A stretch of DNA of 64,000 nt from Candidatus Scybalocola faecigallinarum (GCA_018711005.1 DVIT01000056.1:1-64000), one strand, 5' to 3'. Numbered from the stretch's first letter, positions 32,104 to 41,382 are shown. The notes: generated by a model from the letters alone, not told the origin. Numbers and translations are program-made.

Positions 32104-33840
32104 ATGAAATTAATTCTTCACTATCTGAAGCGTTATAAAGGACTCCTTGTTTTAAACATTATCGCAATTTTCGGCTTTGCCCTGGTGGAGCTGGGCATCC
32201 CCACCATCGTATCAGATATGATCGATAAAGGGGTCATGAACCAGGATACAGATTATCTCATACGCATGGGGCTTTTGATCGCCCTTATTGCAGTGATCGG
32301 CGTATGCGGCACCATCCTTCTTGGTTTTTGCTGTGCCAAAATCTCCTCATCTGTAACAAGAGATATCCGCGGTGATGTTTTTGCAAAGGTCCAGACGTTA
32401 TCGCACCATGAAATGAACCAGTTCGGTGTGCCATCTCTGATCACCCGGACAAACAATGATGCCTTTCAGATCATGATGTTTTTAAATGTGATCTTAAGGA
32501 CAGCCCTGCTGACGCCGGTCATGGTCATTATCAGCTTTACTCTGACCATCCGGGCATCTCTGGAATTGTCCCTGATCATTGTGGCCACAGTGCCCATCAT
32601 CATTGCCGGCGTTTTGATCGTCGGAAAAATTTCCGGTCCTATCAGTGACCGGCAGCAAAAATCTCTGGATTCCATTAACCGAATCTTCAGGGAAAATCTT
32701 ACAGGCATCCGGGTTATCCGTTCTTTTAATAATGATGCTTATGAAAGCCGGCGTTTTGACAAAGAAAATACCAACTTTATGAAACAATCCAAAAATTTAT
32801 TTAAGCTGATGTCTGCCACAGAACCGGTATTTTTCTTTCTCATGAATATTGCGGCTTTATGTATTTATGTAACTGCCAGTGTCATGATCAATGATCAGAC
32901 CCTTCAGGTGGGCAAGCTGGTTGCTTTTATGGACTATCTGTTCCACGCCATGCTTTCCGTCATGCTTTTTTGCATGGTCTTTATGATGTATCCCCGGGCC
33001 AATATTTCCGCCAAGCGTATTATGGCAGTTTTGGACACCCAGCCCGGCATTACCAACCCGCAGCATTCCCGGCTGCCGGCAAATACACAGGAACACAGCA
33101 TTGTTTTTGAAAACGTGGATTTTGTTTATCCGGACGGAGATGAAGCTGTGCTGAAAAATATATCCTTCAGCGCCAAATCCGGAGAAACCGTTGCCTTTAT
33201 CGGCAGCACCGGTTCAGGAAAAAGTACCCTGATCCATCTGATCCCCAGGTTTTATGACGCTGTTTCCGGGAAGATCCTCATTGACGGACAGGACATTACT
33301 TCCATGGATATTTACAAGCTTCGGGAAAAGATCGGCTTTGTGCCCCAAAAGGCAAACCTGTTTTCCGGCTCCATTGCTGATAATATCCGCTTCGGCAAGC
33401 CAGACGCTGCCATGGATGAGATTATCCATGCGGCAAAGGTGGCCCAGGCCTATGATTTTATTATGGAAAAGCCTCACGGCTTTGACGAGCATATTGTGGA
33501 AGGAGCCACCAATGTGTCCGGCGGCCAGAAGCAGCGCCTTTCCATTGCCCGGGCACTGGTGCGCAAACCCCAAATCTATATTTATGACGATTCCTTCTCT
33601 GCCCTGGATTTTAAAACCGACGCTGCCCTGCGCAAGGCTCTGAAAACAGAAGTGGGAAGCGCCATTGTACTGATCGTGGCTCAGCGGGTGTCTACCATTA
33701 TGGATGCCGATAAGATCGTTGTGCTGAATGAAGGAAAGATCGCCGGTATGGGCACTCACCGGGAACTTTTAAAGTCGTGCCCCATTTATTATGAAATTGC
33801 AGCTTCTCAGCTGAGTGAGGAGGAAATGCAGTATGAATGA
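32104..33840 (+). CDS. ABC exporter half-transporter, subunit A with degenerate Walker B
   Basis: This 578-residue protein has an N-terminal six-helix export domain (residues 1-310) and a C-terminal ATPase domain. Walker A is GSTGSGKSTL, the signature VSGGQKQRLS is intact, but the Walker B end reads IYIYDDSFSALD, where Asp replaces the catalytic Glu. Such a change marks one half of heterodimeric exporters of the BmrCD/TM287-288 type. The start at 32104 has GGAGGG upstream. It overlaps the next gene by 8 bp. Export of drugs or peptides is inferred from the neighbouring MerR. Confidence 0.93.
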   Translation: MKLILHYLKRYKGLLVLNIIAIFGFALVELGIPTIVSDMIDKGVMNQDTDYLIRMGLLIALIAVIGVCGTILLGFCCAKISSSVTRDIRGDVFAKVQTLSHHEMNQFGVPSLITRTNNDAFQIMMFLNVILRTALLTPVMVIISFTLTIRASLELSLIIVATVPIIIAGVLIVGKISGPISDRQQKSLDSINRIFRENLTGIRVIRSFNNDAYESRRFDKENTNFMKQSKNLFKLMSATEPVFFFLMNIAALCIYVTASVMINDQTLQVGKLVAFMDYLFHAMLSVMLFCMVFMMYPRANISAKRIMAVLDTQPGITNPQHSRLPANTQEHSIVFENVDFVYPDGDEAVLKNISFSAKSGETVAFIGSTGSGKSTLIHLIPRFYDAVSGKILIDGQDITSMDIYKLREKIGFVPQKANLFSGSIADNIRFGKPDAAMDEIIHAAKVAQAYDFIMEKPHGFDEHIVEGATNVSGGQKQRLSIARALVRKPQIYIYDDSFSALDFKTDAALRKALKTEVGSAIVLIVAQRVSTIMDADKIVVLNEGKIAGMGTHRELLKSCPIYYEIAASQLSEEEMQYE

Positions 33841-35620
33841 TAAAATAAATTTCAGGACTTGTATTAAAGAACTGCTAAAATATGTAAAGCCTTACCGGTT
33901 CAAGCTGAGCATTGCCCTGCTCATGGTGGTGGTGGCCAACCTGACCTTTGCCATTAATCCTTTAATGGAAGGAAAGATCACAACCCAGCTGTCAGAGGAC
34001 GCCATGGATATGGCCCGGGGCGTTTCCGGAGCCCATGTCCACTTTGATGCTATTTTCAGGATCATTGTCATTTTGGTCATCCTTTATCTGATCAAAACTG
34101 TATCCCAGCTGCTGACCTCCATCTTTCTCACAGACGCCATCCAGCAGACCATGCATGATATAAGAAATGCCCTGCAGAAAAAAATCCAGCGGCTTCCGGT
34201 AAAATATTTTGATGACCACGCCTTCGGAGATCTTTTAAGTACCGTCACAAATGATGTGGATACGTTAAGCAACGCCCTTCAGCAGACACTGACCCGTGTA
34301 TTCGCTGCCATACTGACCTTTGTTTTTGTAATTACAATGATGCTGTATGTCAATGTATGGATGACCCTGATTGCTCTAATGATCATCCCTTTATCCATCC
34401 TTGTGACCCGCTTTTTTGTAAGGCGCTCCCAAAAACTGTTTGACGCCCAGCAAAAGGCTGTAGGTGATCTTAACGGAACCATCACAGAGCTTTACGGCAG
34501 ATTTAATGAGATCGTCCTGTTTAATAAGCAGAAGGATTCTATCCGCCAGTTTAAAGAGGTCAATGAAAACATGGCCCGGTCTGCGTTCCAGGCTCAGTTT
34601 GTGTCATCCCTGATCTCCCCGTTTGTGTCTCTGATCACTTATCTGACCATTGGCACCATTGCAGTGGTAGGATGTATCTTTGTTATTAACGGGACCATTA
34701 CTTTAGGAAATCTCCAGGCCTTCATCCGCTATGTGTGGCAGATCAATGACCCTCTGTCCCAGGTATCCCAGCTTTCCGCCCAGGTGCAGTCGGCATTCTC
34801 CGCCATGAGCCGTATTTTCACCCTGCTTAACGCCCAGGAAGAAGTGCGCCGGGGAAATACCTCTGTGGATACACAAAACATCAAGGGAAAGGTTACCTTT
34901 GAGCATGTTCAGTTTGGTTATGAGGACGAGCTTTTAATGCACGATGTTAATTTCCAGGTGGAACCCGGACAAATGGTTGCCATTGTAGGGCCTACCGGGG
35001 CCGGAAAAACAACCCTTATGAACCTGCTGCTGCGTTTTTATGATGTTAAAGGCGGCTCTATAAAAATCGACGGCATTGATATACGGGATATGGACCGGGA
35101 GGATCTGCGCCGTCTGTTCTCCCTGGTACTCCAGGACACATGGCTGTTTAACGGAAGTATTTTCGACAACATCCGTTACGGGCGGCTGGATGCCCGCAAG
35201 GATGAGGTTGTGGATGCAGCTAAAATGGCTAATGTGCATCATTACATCCGTACCTTAAGCCATGGGTACAATTCCATGATTAACGAGGAAGCCAATAATA
35301 TTTCCCAGGGCGAGAAACAGCTTTTGACCATTGCCCGGGCCATTATCAAGGATCCCCGGATCCTTGTGCTGGATGAGGCCACATCCTCTGTGGATACCCG
35401 TCTGGAACGGATGCTCCAGGAAGCCATGCAAAAAGTCATGGCCGGCCGTACATCCTTTGTCATCGCCCACCGCCTGTCTACCATACGCAGTGCGGATCTG
35501 ATCCTTGTAGTCAATAACGGCGACATTATTGAACAAGGCACTCACGAAGAACTTCTGGCCAAAAAAGGCGCTTATGAAAAGCTCTACCATTCCCAGTTTG
35601 CCAACCGAAATTTTGATTAA
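33833..35620 (+). CDS. ABC exporter half-transporter, subunit B
   Basis: This 595-residue partner also has six membrane helices and an ATPase domain. Its Walker A (GPTGAGKTTL) and Walker B with catalytic Glu (ILVLDEATSSVD) are intact, while its signature reads ISQGEKQ rather than LSGGQ. The pairing of a canonical signature in one subunit with a canonical Glu in the other leaves one full catalytic site per dimer. Translational coupling with the preceding gene is shown by the overlap, and a strong terminator follows. Confidence 0.93.
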   Translation: MNDKINFRTCIKELLKYVKPYRFKLSIALLMVVVANLTFAINPLMEGKITTQLSEDAMDMARGVSGAHVHFDAIFRIIVILVILYLIKTVSQLLTSIFLTDAIQQTMHDIRNALQKKIQRLPVKYFDDHAFGDLLSTVTNDVDTLSNALQQTLTRVFAAILTFVFVITMMLYVNVWMTLIALMIIPLSILVTRFFVRRSQKLFDAQQKAVGDLNGTITELYGRFNEIVLFNKQKDSIRQFKEVNENMARSAFQAQFVSSLISPFVSLITYLTIGTIAVVGCIFVINGTITLGNLQAFIRYVWQINDPLSQVSQLSAQVQSAFSAMSRIFTLLNAQEEVRRGNTSVDTQNIKGKVTFEHVQFGYEDELLMHDVNFQVEPGQMVAIVGPTGAGKTTLMNLLLRFYDVKGGSIKIDGIDIRDMDREDLRRLFSLVLQDTWLFNGSIFDNIRYGRLDARKDEVVDAAKMANVHHYIRTLSHGYNSMINEEANNISQGEKQLLTIARAIIKDPRILVLDEATSSVDTRLERMLQEAMQKVMAGRTSFVIAHRLSTIRSADLILVVNNGDIIEQGTHEELLAKKGAYEKLYHSQFANRNFD

Positions 35621-35669
35621 AAAAAGGCTGCCCCGGAGAGTTGTTATCTCTCCCGGAGCAGCCCTTTTT
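35621..35669. terminator. Bidirectional terminator between the exporter and oadG
   Basis: GGCTGC and GCAGCC (35626-35663) flank an inner GGAGAG/CTCTCC stem, with A-tract before and T-tract after. It ends the plus-strand exporter and can also end the minus-strand oadB-oadG transcript. Confidence 0.92.
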
Positions 35670-35673
35670 ATGA

Positions 35674-35838
35674 TCAAGGCATGCGGTTTGCATCCTCATC
35701 CTTTTTCTTAGCAGAATATGCGGAAAACTTTCCTAATGCCCATACAATGAGCATGATCAGAAGAATGGCAACAAAGATTCCGCCCATTCCTTTTCCCATA
35801 ATTTCCAATGAAATTATAAAATTTTCCATAGTATTCAT
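35674..35838 (-). CDS. Small OadG-like gamma subunit of a sodium-pump decarboxylase
   Basis: A 54-residue frame follows oadB by 22 bp. It has one hydrophobic helix (IFVAILLIMLIVWALGKF, residues 21-38) and a charged C-terminus (AKKKDEDANRM), as in the gamma subunit of Na+-translocating decarboxylases, which holds the complex together in the membrane. The helix is preceded by IMGKGMGG, a typical OadG pattern. Its ATG is at 35838; a second ATG at codon 4 is possible. The frame is short but is supported by its place beside oadB. Confidence 0.82.
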   Translation of the reverse strand: MNTMENFIISLEIMGKGMGGIFVAILLIMLIVWALGKFSAYSAKKKDEDANRMP

Positions 35839-35860
35839 ATATCCAAAACCTTCCCTTCAA

Positions 35861-36997
35861 TCAAAGATAACTGGTAACGACCTGGATAACAAGACCGCCG
35901 GCAATAACCGAAGCGATCTGACCGGATACATTGGCGCCGGCAGCATGCATTAAAATAATGTTGCCCTTTTCTTCTTCATTGGCCAGCTTCTGAACAACAC
36001 GGGAAGCCATAGGGAATGCGGAAATACCTGCAGCACCTACCATAGGATTGATCTTGTTCTTTCTGAACAGATTCAGTACCTTTGCTAAAAGCACACCGCC
36101 AACAGTATCAAAAACAAATGCCAAAAGACCAATGCACATGATCAGGATCGTATTTACATCAACGAAAGCTTCAGCACGCATACTGAAGGAAATCGTAATA
36201 CCCAGGATCAATGTGATCAGGTTGGTCAGCGTATTCTGAGCTGTATCGGATAATGTACCCAGAACGCCGCACTCACGCAGCAGGTTACCAAACATCAGGA
36301 AGCCTACAAGAGCAATGGAGGACGGAGCAATAAAGCCTACGATAATGGTTACGATGATAGGGAATGCAATACGCACAGACTTTGTTACCTGTGCCGGATG
36401 ATATTCCATGTGGATCCGGCGTTCCTTCTTTGTGGTCATAGCCTTAATAACCAGCGGCTGAATGATCGGCACAAGAGCCATATACGAATAAGCCGCCACG
36501 GCAATAGCGCCCACATAGCTGGAATCCAGCACCTGTGATACAAGGATGGCTGTCGGTCCGTCAGCGGCGCCGATAATACCTGCGGATGCTGCATCGGCCA
36601 GATTAAAGCCCATAAGTGAGGCTGCGCAAATAGCAAAGAAAATACCGAACTGAGCGGCCGCACCAAACAGGAACATGACCGGATTGGCCAGAAGCGGTCC
36701 AAAGTCGATCATTGCGCCGATACCAATAAACAACAGCGTCGGCAGAGCCTCAGAAGCTTCGATACCAATACCAAAAAGCCATTCAATGACACCATTCGTT
36801 TCTCCCACACCGGACATGACCTGGTTCAACACGCCGGAAAACGGCAGATTTACAAGGATCGCGCCAAAACCCATCGGTAAGAGCAGCGTTGGTTCGCATT
36901 CCTTTTTAATGGCCAGCCAAATCAGAAGAATTCCTACAAGATACATAACACCCTGCTGCCAGGTAACAGCGCGGATGCCGTCTAAAAGAAACTCCAT
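35861..36997 (-). CDS. oadB: Sodium ion-translocating decarboxylase subunit beta
   Basis: This 378-residue membrane protein couples decarboxylation of a carboxybiotin or acid substrate to Na+ export. Family motifs include GFGAILVNLPF, ALPTLLFIGIGAMIDFGPLLANP, the conserved IIGAADGPTAI and NPMVGAAGISAFPMASR. About nine to eleven membrane segments are visible. No biotin carrier or carboxytransferase lies nearby, so alpha and biotin subunits must be encoded elsewhere. The ATG at 36997 has AAAGGG upstream. A yybP-ykoY riboswitch lies in its leader, which is unusual for this gene. Confidence 0.93.
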   Translation of the reverse strand: MEFLLDGIRAVTWQQGVMYLVGILLIWLAIKKECEPTLLLPMGFGAILVNLPFSGVLNQVMSGVGETNGVIEWLFGIGIEASEALPTLLFIGIGAMIDFGPLLANPVMFLFGAAAQFGIFFAICAASLMGFNLADAASAGIIGAADGPTAILVSQVLDSSYVGAIAVAAYSYMALVPIIQPLVIKAMTTKKERRIHMEYHPAQVTKSVRIAFPIIVTIIVGFIAPSSIALVGFLMFGNLLRECGVLGTLSDTAQNTLTNLITLILGITISFSMRAEAFVDVNTILIMCIGLLAFVFDTVGGVLLAKVLNLFRKNKINPMVGAAGISAFPMASRVVQKLANEEEKGNIILMHAAGANVSGQIASVIAGGLVIQVVTSYL

Positions 36998-37080
36998 AAA
37001 TAAAAACACCCTTTCATTTGTTTTTTCCGCCGCCCGGCCATGCTGCGGTTTCAGACGTTTCCCGTATCCTCCCAAAAGAG

Positions 37081-37136
37081 AAAAGAAAAGACTTTTATTA
37101 CAGACAAACGACAGGTCTATCTATAATAAAAGTCTT
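37081..37136 (-). terminator. Terminator of the oadB riboswitch
   Basis: A perfect 13-bp stem (37088-37100 with 37124-37136) is followed on the minus strand by TTCTTTTC. Its upstream arm overlaps the 3' strand of the aptamer's closing helix, so the two structures are mutually exclusive. Confidence 0.9.
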
Positions 37137-37226
37137 GCCATTTCAACTCACAAGCGGATATTACTATCGTACTGACGCCTGAAAATCCATAAGCACCCAG
37201 CCCTATGGCGGCTACTCCCTTTTATT
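37125..37226 (-). promoter_or_regulatory. yybP-ykoY (Mn2+-type) riboswitch upstream of oadB
   Basis: The minus strand carries the conserved blocks of the family: AAAAGGGAGTAG at the 5' end, GGCGTCAGTACGA in the middle and GGCAAGACTTTT at the 3' end. The ends pair as AATAAAAG/CTTTTATT to form the closing helix. The layout suggests that ligand binding blocks the terminator and turns oadB on. Mn2+ is the established ligand of the family. Confidence 0.85.
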
Positions 37227-37332
37227 ACGGAATTTGCATTACATAACAATTATAACATAAAATAAAGTTGTGTCTACAAATTTTTTAAGCAATTCGTCGC
37301 TAAGCGTCGGATCAGCGGTACTTATGGCCCTA

Positions 37333-37779
37333 TTATGCCATACGCTTTGTCAGAAGTTCATTGACCAGCTTGCCGTCTGCCTTGCCTTTAACCTTAGGCA
37401 TCAGGGACTTCATAATACGGCCCTTGTCCTTTCCTGTGGGCGCTTCAATGCCAAGCTCAGCCAGAACACTGTCGATCAGCTGATCGATCTCGCCGGCATC
37501 CATCATTTTAGGAACAAATTCCTCATATACAGAAATGCGCAGCCGGCACTGCCGGATCATATCGGTCCGGTCTGCCGGAGTCGTATCCAGTGTTTCCTGG
37601 GTCTGCTTGATCTCCTTGCGGATCACCACATCCGATTCCTCATCGGTAAGATCTGCCCGCTTGTCAATGGTCGCATTTTTCAATGCAGAAAGAAGCATGG
37701 ACAGAGCGTTTTTCCGCTCCTTATCGCCGCTTTTCATAGCTGCCACCATAGCAGCTCTTACAACATCAACCTTTGCCAT
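37333..37779 (-). CDS. yqeY: GatB/YqeY domain-containing protein
   Basis: YqeY proteins carry the tRNA-binding tail domain of GatB; their exact role is unknown. This 148-residue protein fits the family in length and motifs: AMKSGDKERKNALSMLLSALKNATID at the start, EIKQTQETLDTT, and the C-terminal domain with DKGRIMKSLMPKVKGKADGKLVNELL. The start at 37779 is used; an in-frame ATG at 37788 overlaps the stop of the upstream gene. It is the last gene before a small gap to the oadB leader. Confidence 0.9.
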   Translation of the reverse strand: MAKVDVVRAAMVAAMKSGDKERKNALSMLLSALKNATIDKRADLTDEESDVVIRKEIKQTQETLDTTPADRTDMIRQCRLRISVYEEFVPKMMDAGEIDQLIDSVLAELGIEAPTGKDKGRIMKSLMPKVKGKADGKLVNELLTKRMA

Positions 37780-37784
37780 CTCTA

Positions 37785-39131
37785 TCATATCCTTTCATCT
37801 TTGGGGCCTTCCAGCAATATGCTTTCTGCCTCTGTTTTTAACATTGCCGTAATTACCTTGCCGTCAGTCTCCGGCAGAGATACGCCTAAGATCCGGGCCA
37901 GTGTGGGGCCCTCGTCTACAAGGCACATGGATAAAATATCCGTATTTTCCATAATATCCGGCCCTTTTGCCATAAACACCGTCTGGTATCCGGGCTTTCC
38001 GGGAAGATAGCCGTGGGTGGCGTACATGGCCTCCGGGCCGGTAATGCCGTCCATATGCTCAACCGACAGGAAGGGGCCGTTTAAGCCGTCCTGGAAATAG
38101 TAGCCGTCCTTGGCCTCCACCATAAAGCTGCAGTGGGGGTCCGCTCCCATCGCAGCGGCATCCCGGCCTTCAATGATCTGCTCAACACCGCTGTCCGGGT
38201 CAGACATAAGCTCCTGTAAAAATTCCCGGACCGCATCCTTTAAATAGCCGAAGCCTTTGCGGATATAGACATAGGCGCTTCCATCACAGTGTTTGCAGTA
38301 AACCTGCCACTGCTGGAGCCGTCCGGCCCGGGCCGTCAGCCAGCCTTTTTGCAGGAACCAGTAATTTAACTGGATGGCCATGGCCGTGTCCTTTTGATAA
38401 TGGTCCCCAAGAACGATCACATTCATCTGTTCCATAAGGCCGTTTTCCTCTAAAATATCCAGGATTCCTCCCAGCCGCCGGTCGTGACGCAGGATCGCCT
38501 CCCGCACCTGGGGGGCATGGACGCCGTAAAGATGCCTTTGAGTATCCACATCTGTCAAATGGACAAGGGTAAGATCCGGCTGCTTCACAGCCAGCGTATA
38601 CTTCACACACTCTGTCACAAAGTCATCCAGCGCCGGCTGGCGGATGCCCTGGCGGATATGTCCGAACTTTTGCTGGAGCACAGCCTGAAATGCAGCCGAG
38701 CCGTTGCGCAGGGATGTAAAGATCTGATTATCCCAGGGCCGGTTGGCAAAAATTTCCGGCATGTTCCAGTTGATCTTTGACCGGGCAGTCACCGGCCACA
38801 AAAATGCAGCCACCGTCCCTCCGGCCTTTATCACTTCATCATACAGCGTGGTTGTCTTTATATACTTTCTTTGCCAGAACCAGTCCGGGGATTCCCTCCG
38901 GAACTGGAATCGGGTATTATTAACAATGCCGTGTTTTCTCGGATAGCACCCGGTAACAATACTGGTATGTGCCGGATAGGTGAGACTTGGATAGACAGAG
39001 GACACATTAAAGCACCTTGCCCCTCCAAGAAGGATCCTTCTGAAATTGGGAAGCGTCTCAAAAAAAGCAGCATCCTCTGCTCCCAGAGCATCCAGAGAGA
39101 TCACCAGCATCTTATTTTTATTCATCGTCAT
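37785..39131 (-). CDS. Alkaline-phosphatase-superfamily phosphodiesterase, NPP-like
   Basis: This 448-residue protein matches nucleotide pyrophosphatase/phosphodiesterases. It has the first metal site VISLDALGAED, the nucleophile threonine region VYPSLTYPAHTSIVTG near residue 50, a second metal cluster in HLTDVDTQRHLYG and VLGDHYQ, and THGYLPGKPGYQTVFMAKGPD near the end. There is no signal peptide, so it probably works in the cytosol. The start at 39131 has GAGG 7 nt upstream. Its substrate is not known. It is cotranscribed with yqeY, whose start overlaps its stop. Confidence 0.88.
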   Translation of the reverse strand: MTMNKNKMLVISLDALGAEDAAFFETLPNFRRILLGGARCFNVSSVYPSLTYPAHTSIVTGCYPRKHGIVNNTRFQFRRESPDWFWQRKYIKTTTLYDEVIKAGGTVAAFLWPVTARSKINWNMPEIFANRPWDNQIFTSLRNGSAAFQAVLQQKFGHIRQGIRQPALDDFVTECVKYTLAVKQPDLTLVHLTDVDTQRHLYGVHAPQVREAILRHDRRLGGILDILEENGLMEQMNVIVLGDHYQKDTAMAIQLNYWFLQKGWLTARAGRLQQWQVYCKHCDGSAYVYIRKGFGYLKDAVREFLQELMSDPDSGVEQIIEGRDAAAMGADPHCSFMVEAKDGYYFQDGLNGPFLSVEHMDGITGPEAMYATHGYLPGKPGYQTVFMAKGPDIMENTDILSMCLVDEGPTLARILGVSLPETDGKVITAMLKTEAESILLEGPKDERI

Positions 39132-39187
39132 GGACTTTCCTCTTTCTTTCATACGATCCTAAAATAATTGATTTTCCTGCAGAACAC

Positions 39188-39805
39188 TTACGCAAATACT
39201 TTTCCTTCTTCAATGATCCTGCACCGGGTTCCATCCGCCTGTACAATATTGACACCGCAGTTTTTCTGAAGCTTGCCCGCCCAGAAATCTTCCAGCGGCG
39301 ACTTTTTCAGAACACGCATCAGGGCTTTGTTCATGGCTCCGTGGGCAACGATCAAAATACGCTCCTCATGGGTATACTTTAAAAACAGTTCATCTAAAAA
39401 GCTTTGGGCCCTTGCGCAGATCTCTTCCAAAGATTCTCCGCCCTCCGGCCGCTGATAGCGCTCCGGATGGGTAAAAAAGCATCCGTGTTCCGGATCCGAC
39501 TGCGGATCATTAATGTGAGACACCGCTTCCCCTTCCAAAACACCAAAGCACAGCTCTCTTAAGCGGTCATCCCGGCAAACCTCAAGCCCTGTGTAGCTGC
39601 TGGCCAGACAGGCCGTCTCATAGGCCCGATCCAGCGGGCTGGAATAAACCCCATCAAAATGCAGTCCTGCCGCTGCCCACGCTTTTCCTGTATCTATGGC
39701 CGCCTGCCGTCCCTCCGGGCTTAAAGGGATATTGGTACTTCCCTGGATCCGGCCCTGTGCATTCCAGGGGGTGCGGCCGTGACGCAAAATATATAATTCA
39801 ATCAT
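39188..39805 (-). CDS. Histidine phosphatase family protein
   Basis: This 205-residue protein has the RHG motif of the phosphoglycerate mutase superfamily (LYILRHGRTPWNAQGRIQG), the catalytic His in the second block (ILIVAHGAMNKALMRVL) and the acid region LRELCFGVLEGE. Many such proteins are broad phosphatases or CobC-like enzymes rather than true mutases. It lies 24 bp after rarA and before the phosphodiesterase, in one minus-strand run. The substrate cannot be assigned. Confidence 0.9.
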   Translation of the reverse strand: MIELYILRHGRTPWNAQGRIQGSTNIPLSPEGRQAAIDTGKAWAAAGLHFDGVYSSPLDRAYETACLASSYTGLEVCRDDRLRELCFGVLEGEAVSHINDPQSDPEHGCFFTHPERYQRPEGGESLEEICARAQSFLDELFLKYTHEERILIVAHGAMNKALMRVLKKSPLEDFWAGKLQKNCGVNIVQADGTRCRIIEEGKVFA

Positions 39806-39828
39806 CTGTTTCCTCCTCAGGCACGCCT

Positions 39829-41160
39829 TCAGTTCTTTTCATAAGGCGCCTTTATCTTTTGCAAATGTTCCTTCATCTGTTTTTCATAGCCAAGGTCACC
39901 GGCGTAAAAAAACTGTTCGCCCACAACAGCGTCCGGCAAATACTGCTGGTTGACATAATGATTCTCAAAATCATGAGCATACTGATAGCCCAGGCCGTGG
40001 CCCAGCTTTGCCGCCCCTTTATAGTGTGCATCCCTTAAATGGGACGGCACCGGAGCCGTCTCATGGGTACGGACATACTCCATCGCCTTATCAATGGCAC
40101 ATATGGCTGAATTGCTCTTAGGCGCACAGGCCACATAAATGGCCGCCTGAGCCAGAACAATGCGCCCTTCCGGCATCCCAAGGCGCTCTACGGCCTGGGA
40201 AGCGTTCACTGCCACCACCAGCGCCTGAGGGTCGGCATTTCCCACATCCTCAGCGGCGCAGATCATGATCCTCCGGGCAATAAAGGCCGGCTCCTCCCCG
40301 GCATAAAGCATCCGGGCCAGATAATAAACCGCAGCGTCGGGATCCGACCCGCGCATACTTTTTATAAATGCAGAGATAGTATCATAATGATTATCCCCGT
40401 CTCTGTCATATTTAATCACACGTTTCTGGATACACTCTGAAGCCACCGCCAGATCAATATGAATCTTGCCGTCGTCGCTTCTTTGGGTCGTTAAAACACC
40501 GATCTCCACAGCATTTAAAGCGGCCCTTGCATCTCCGTTAGCCACATCAGCCAGAAAATCCAAAGCCTCGTCTGTAATTTCGGCATTATAAGCGCCCATG
40601 CCCCGCTCCCGGTCATAGACGGCCCGCTTCAGCAAAATGCGGATCTCATCCCGGGACAATGGCCTCAGCTCAAAAATAATGGACCTGGATAAAAGGGCGC
40701 TGTTGACTTCAAAATACGGGTTTTCTGTAGTTGCGCCAATAAGGATCACTGTCCCGTCCTCCACAAAGGGAAGAAGGTAATCCTGCTGGCTTTTATTAAA
40801 TCGATGAATCTCGTCCACAAATAAAATGGTCTTTTTCCCATACATGCCAAGAGCGTTTTTCGCTTCCTCCACCACCTGCTCCATATCCTTTTTCCCGGCG
40901 CCGGTGGCGTTGATCTGCTTAAATATGGCGCTTGTAGTATTGGCGATCACTTTGGCAATGGTCGTCTTTCCGGTCCCTGGCGGGCCGTAAAAAATTACAG
41001 AGCTGATCTTATCGGCCTTTATGGCCCGATATAACAGCTTATCTTTTCCAATAATATGCTGCTGCCCCACAATCTCATCTAAAGTCCGGGGCCGCAGGCG
41101 CGATGCCAGAGGCGCTTCCTTTTCCATAGAAGTTTCGCGCATATAGTCAAATAAATCCAT
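39829..41160 (-). CDS. rarA: Replication-associated recombination protein A
   Basis: RarA (MgsA) is a clamp-loader-like AAA+ ATPase that acts at stalled replication forks. It has an N-terminal segment (PLASRLRPRTLDEIVGQQHI), Walker A GPPGTGKTT near residue 60, Walker B ILFVDEIHRFNKSQQD near 113, sensor region IGATTENPYFEVNSALLSR, and the tetramerising C-terminal domain with RMLYAGEEPAFIARRI. Its 443-residue length is standard. A promoter lies at 41183-41211, back to back with the pfkA promoter. Confidence 0.95.
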   Translation of the reverse strand: MDLFDYMRETSMEKEAPLASRLRPRTLDEIVGQQHIIGKDKLLYRAIKADKISSVIFYGPPGTGKTTIAKVIANTTSAIFKQINATGAGKKDMEQVVEEAKNALGMYGKKTILFVDEIHRFNKSQQDYLLPFVEDGTVILIGATTENPYFEVNSALLSRSIIFELRPLSRDEIRILLKRAVYDRERGMGAYNAEITDEALDFLADVANGDARAALNAVEIGVLTTQRSDDGKIHIDLAVASECIQKRVIKYDRDGDNHYDTISAFIKSMRGSDPDAAVYYLARMLYAGEEPAFIARRIMICAAEDVGNADPQALVVAVNASQAVERLGMPEGRIVLAQAAIYVACAPKSNSAICAIDKAMEYVRTHETAPVPSHLRDAHYKGAAKLGHGLGYQYAHDFENHYVNQQYLPDAVVGEQFFYAGDLGYEKQMKEHLQKIKAPYEKN

Positions 41161-41182
41161 ACCTAGTCACTTCCTGTCCTTT

Positions 41183-41211
41183 ATAATAACATATCCCGCA
41201 CAGATTCTCAA
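41183..41211 (-). promoter_or_regulatory. Promoter of the rarA run
   Basis: On the minus strand there is a -35 TTGAGA (41206-41211), a 17-bp spacer and a -10 TATTAT (41183-41188). Confidence 0.65.
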
Positions 41212-41228
41212 TGAAAAGCAGTTTTCAT

Positions 41229-41257
41229 TTGACACCCCCCGGGAAATTTATTATGAT
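41229..41257 (+). promoter_or_regulatory. Promoter of pfkA
   Basis: On the plus strand there is a perfect -35 TTGACA (41229-41234), a 17-bp spacer and a -10 TATGAT (41252-41257). A leader of about 120 nt follows. Confidence 0.8.
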
Positions 41258-41382
41258 AAATGTATAGCGTGATGCCTGGGCCAAAAGGCCGTGCTTTTTA
41301 TGTCTGCATGAAACCCATGACCTTGCAGCCCGAACGTCGCAGTATGACAATATCAGATAAAAATACAGGGGAGGATATAAAA

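Noticed and set aside
35861-36997. Complete oxaloacetate decarboxylase operon
   Set aside because: Only beta and gamma subunits are present; no biotin carrier or carboxytransferase gene is nearby.
41260-41382. Extended N-terminus of PfkA
   Set aside because: The extension begins at the promoter and has no homology to PfkA; GGGGAGG sits directly before the ATG at 41383.
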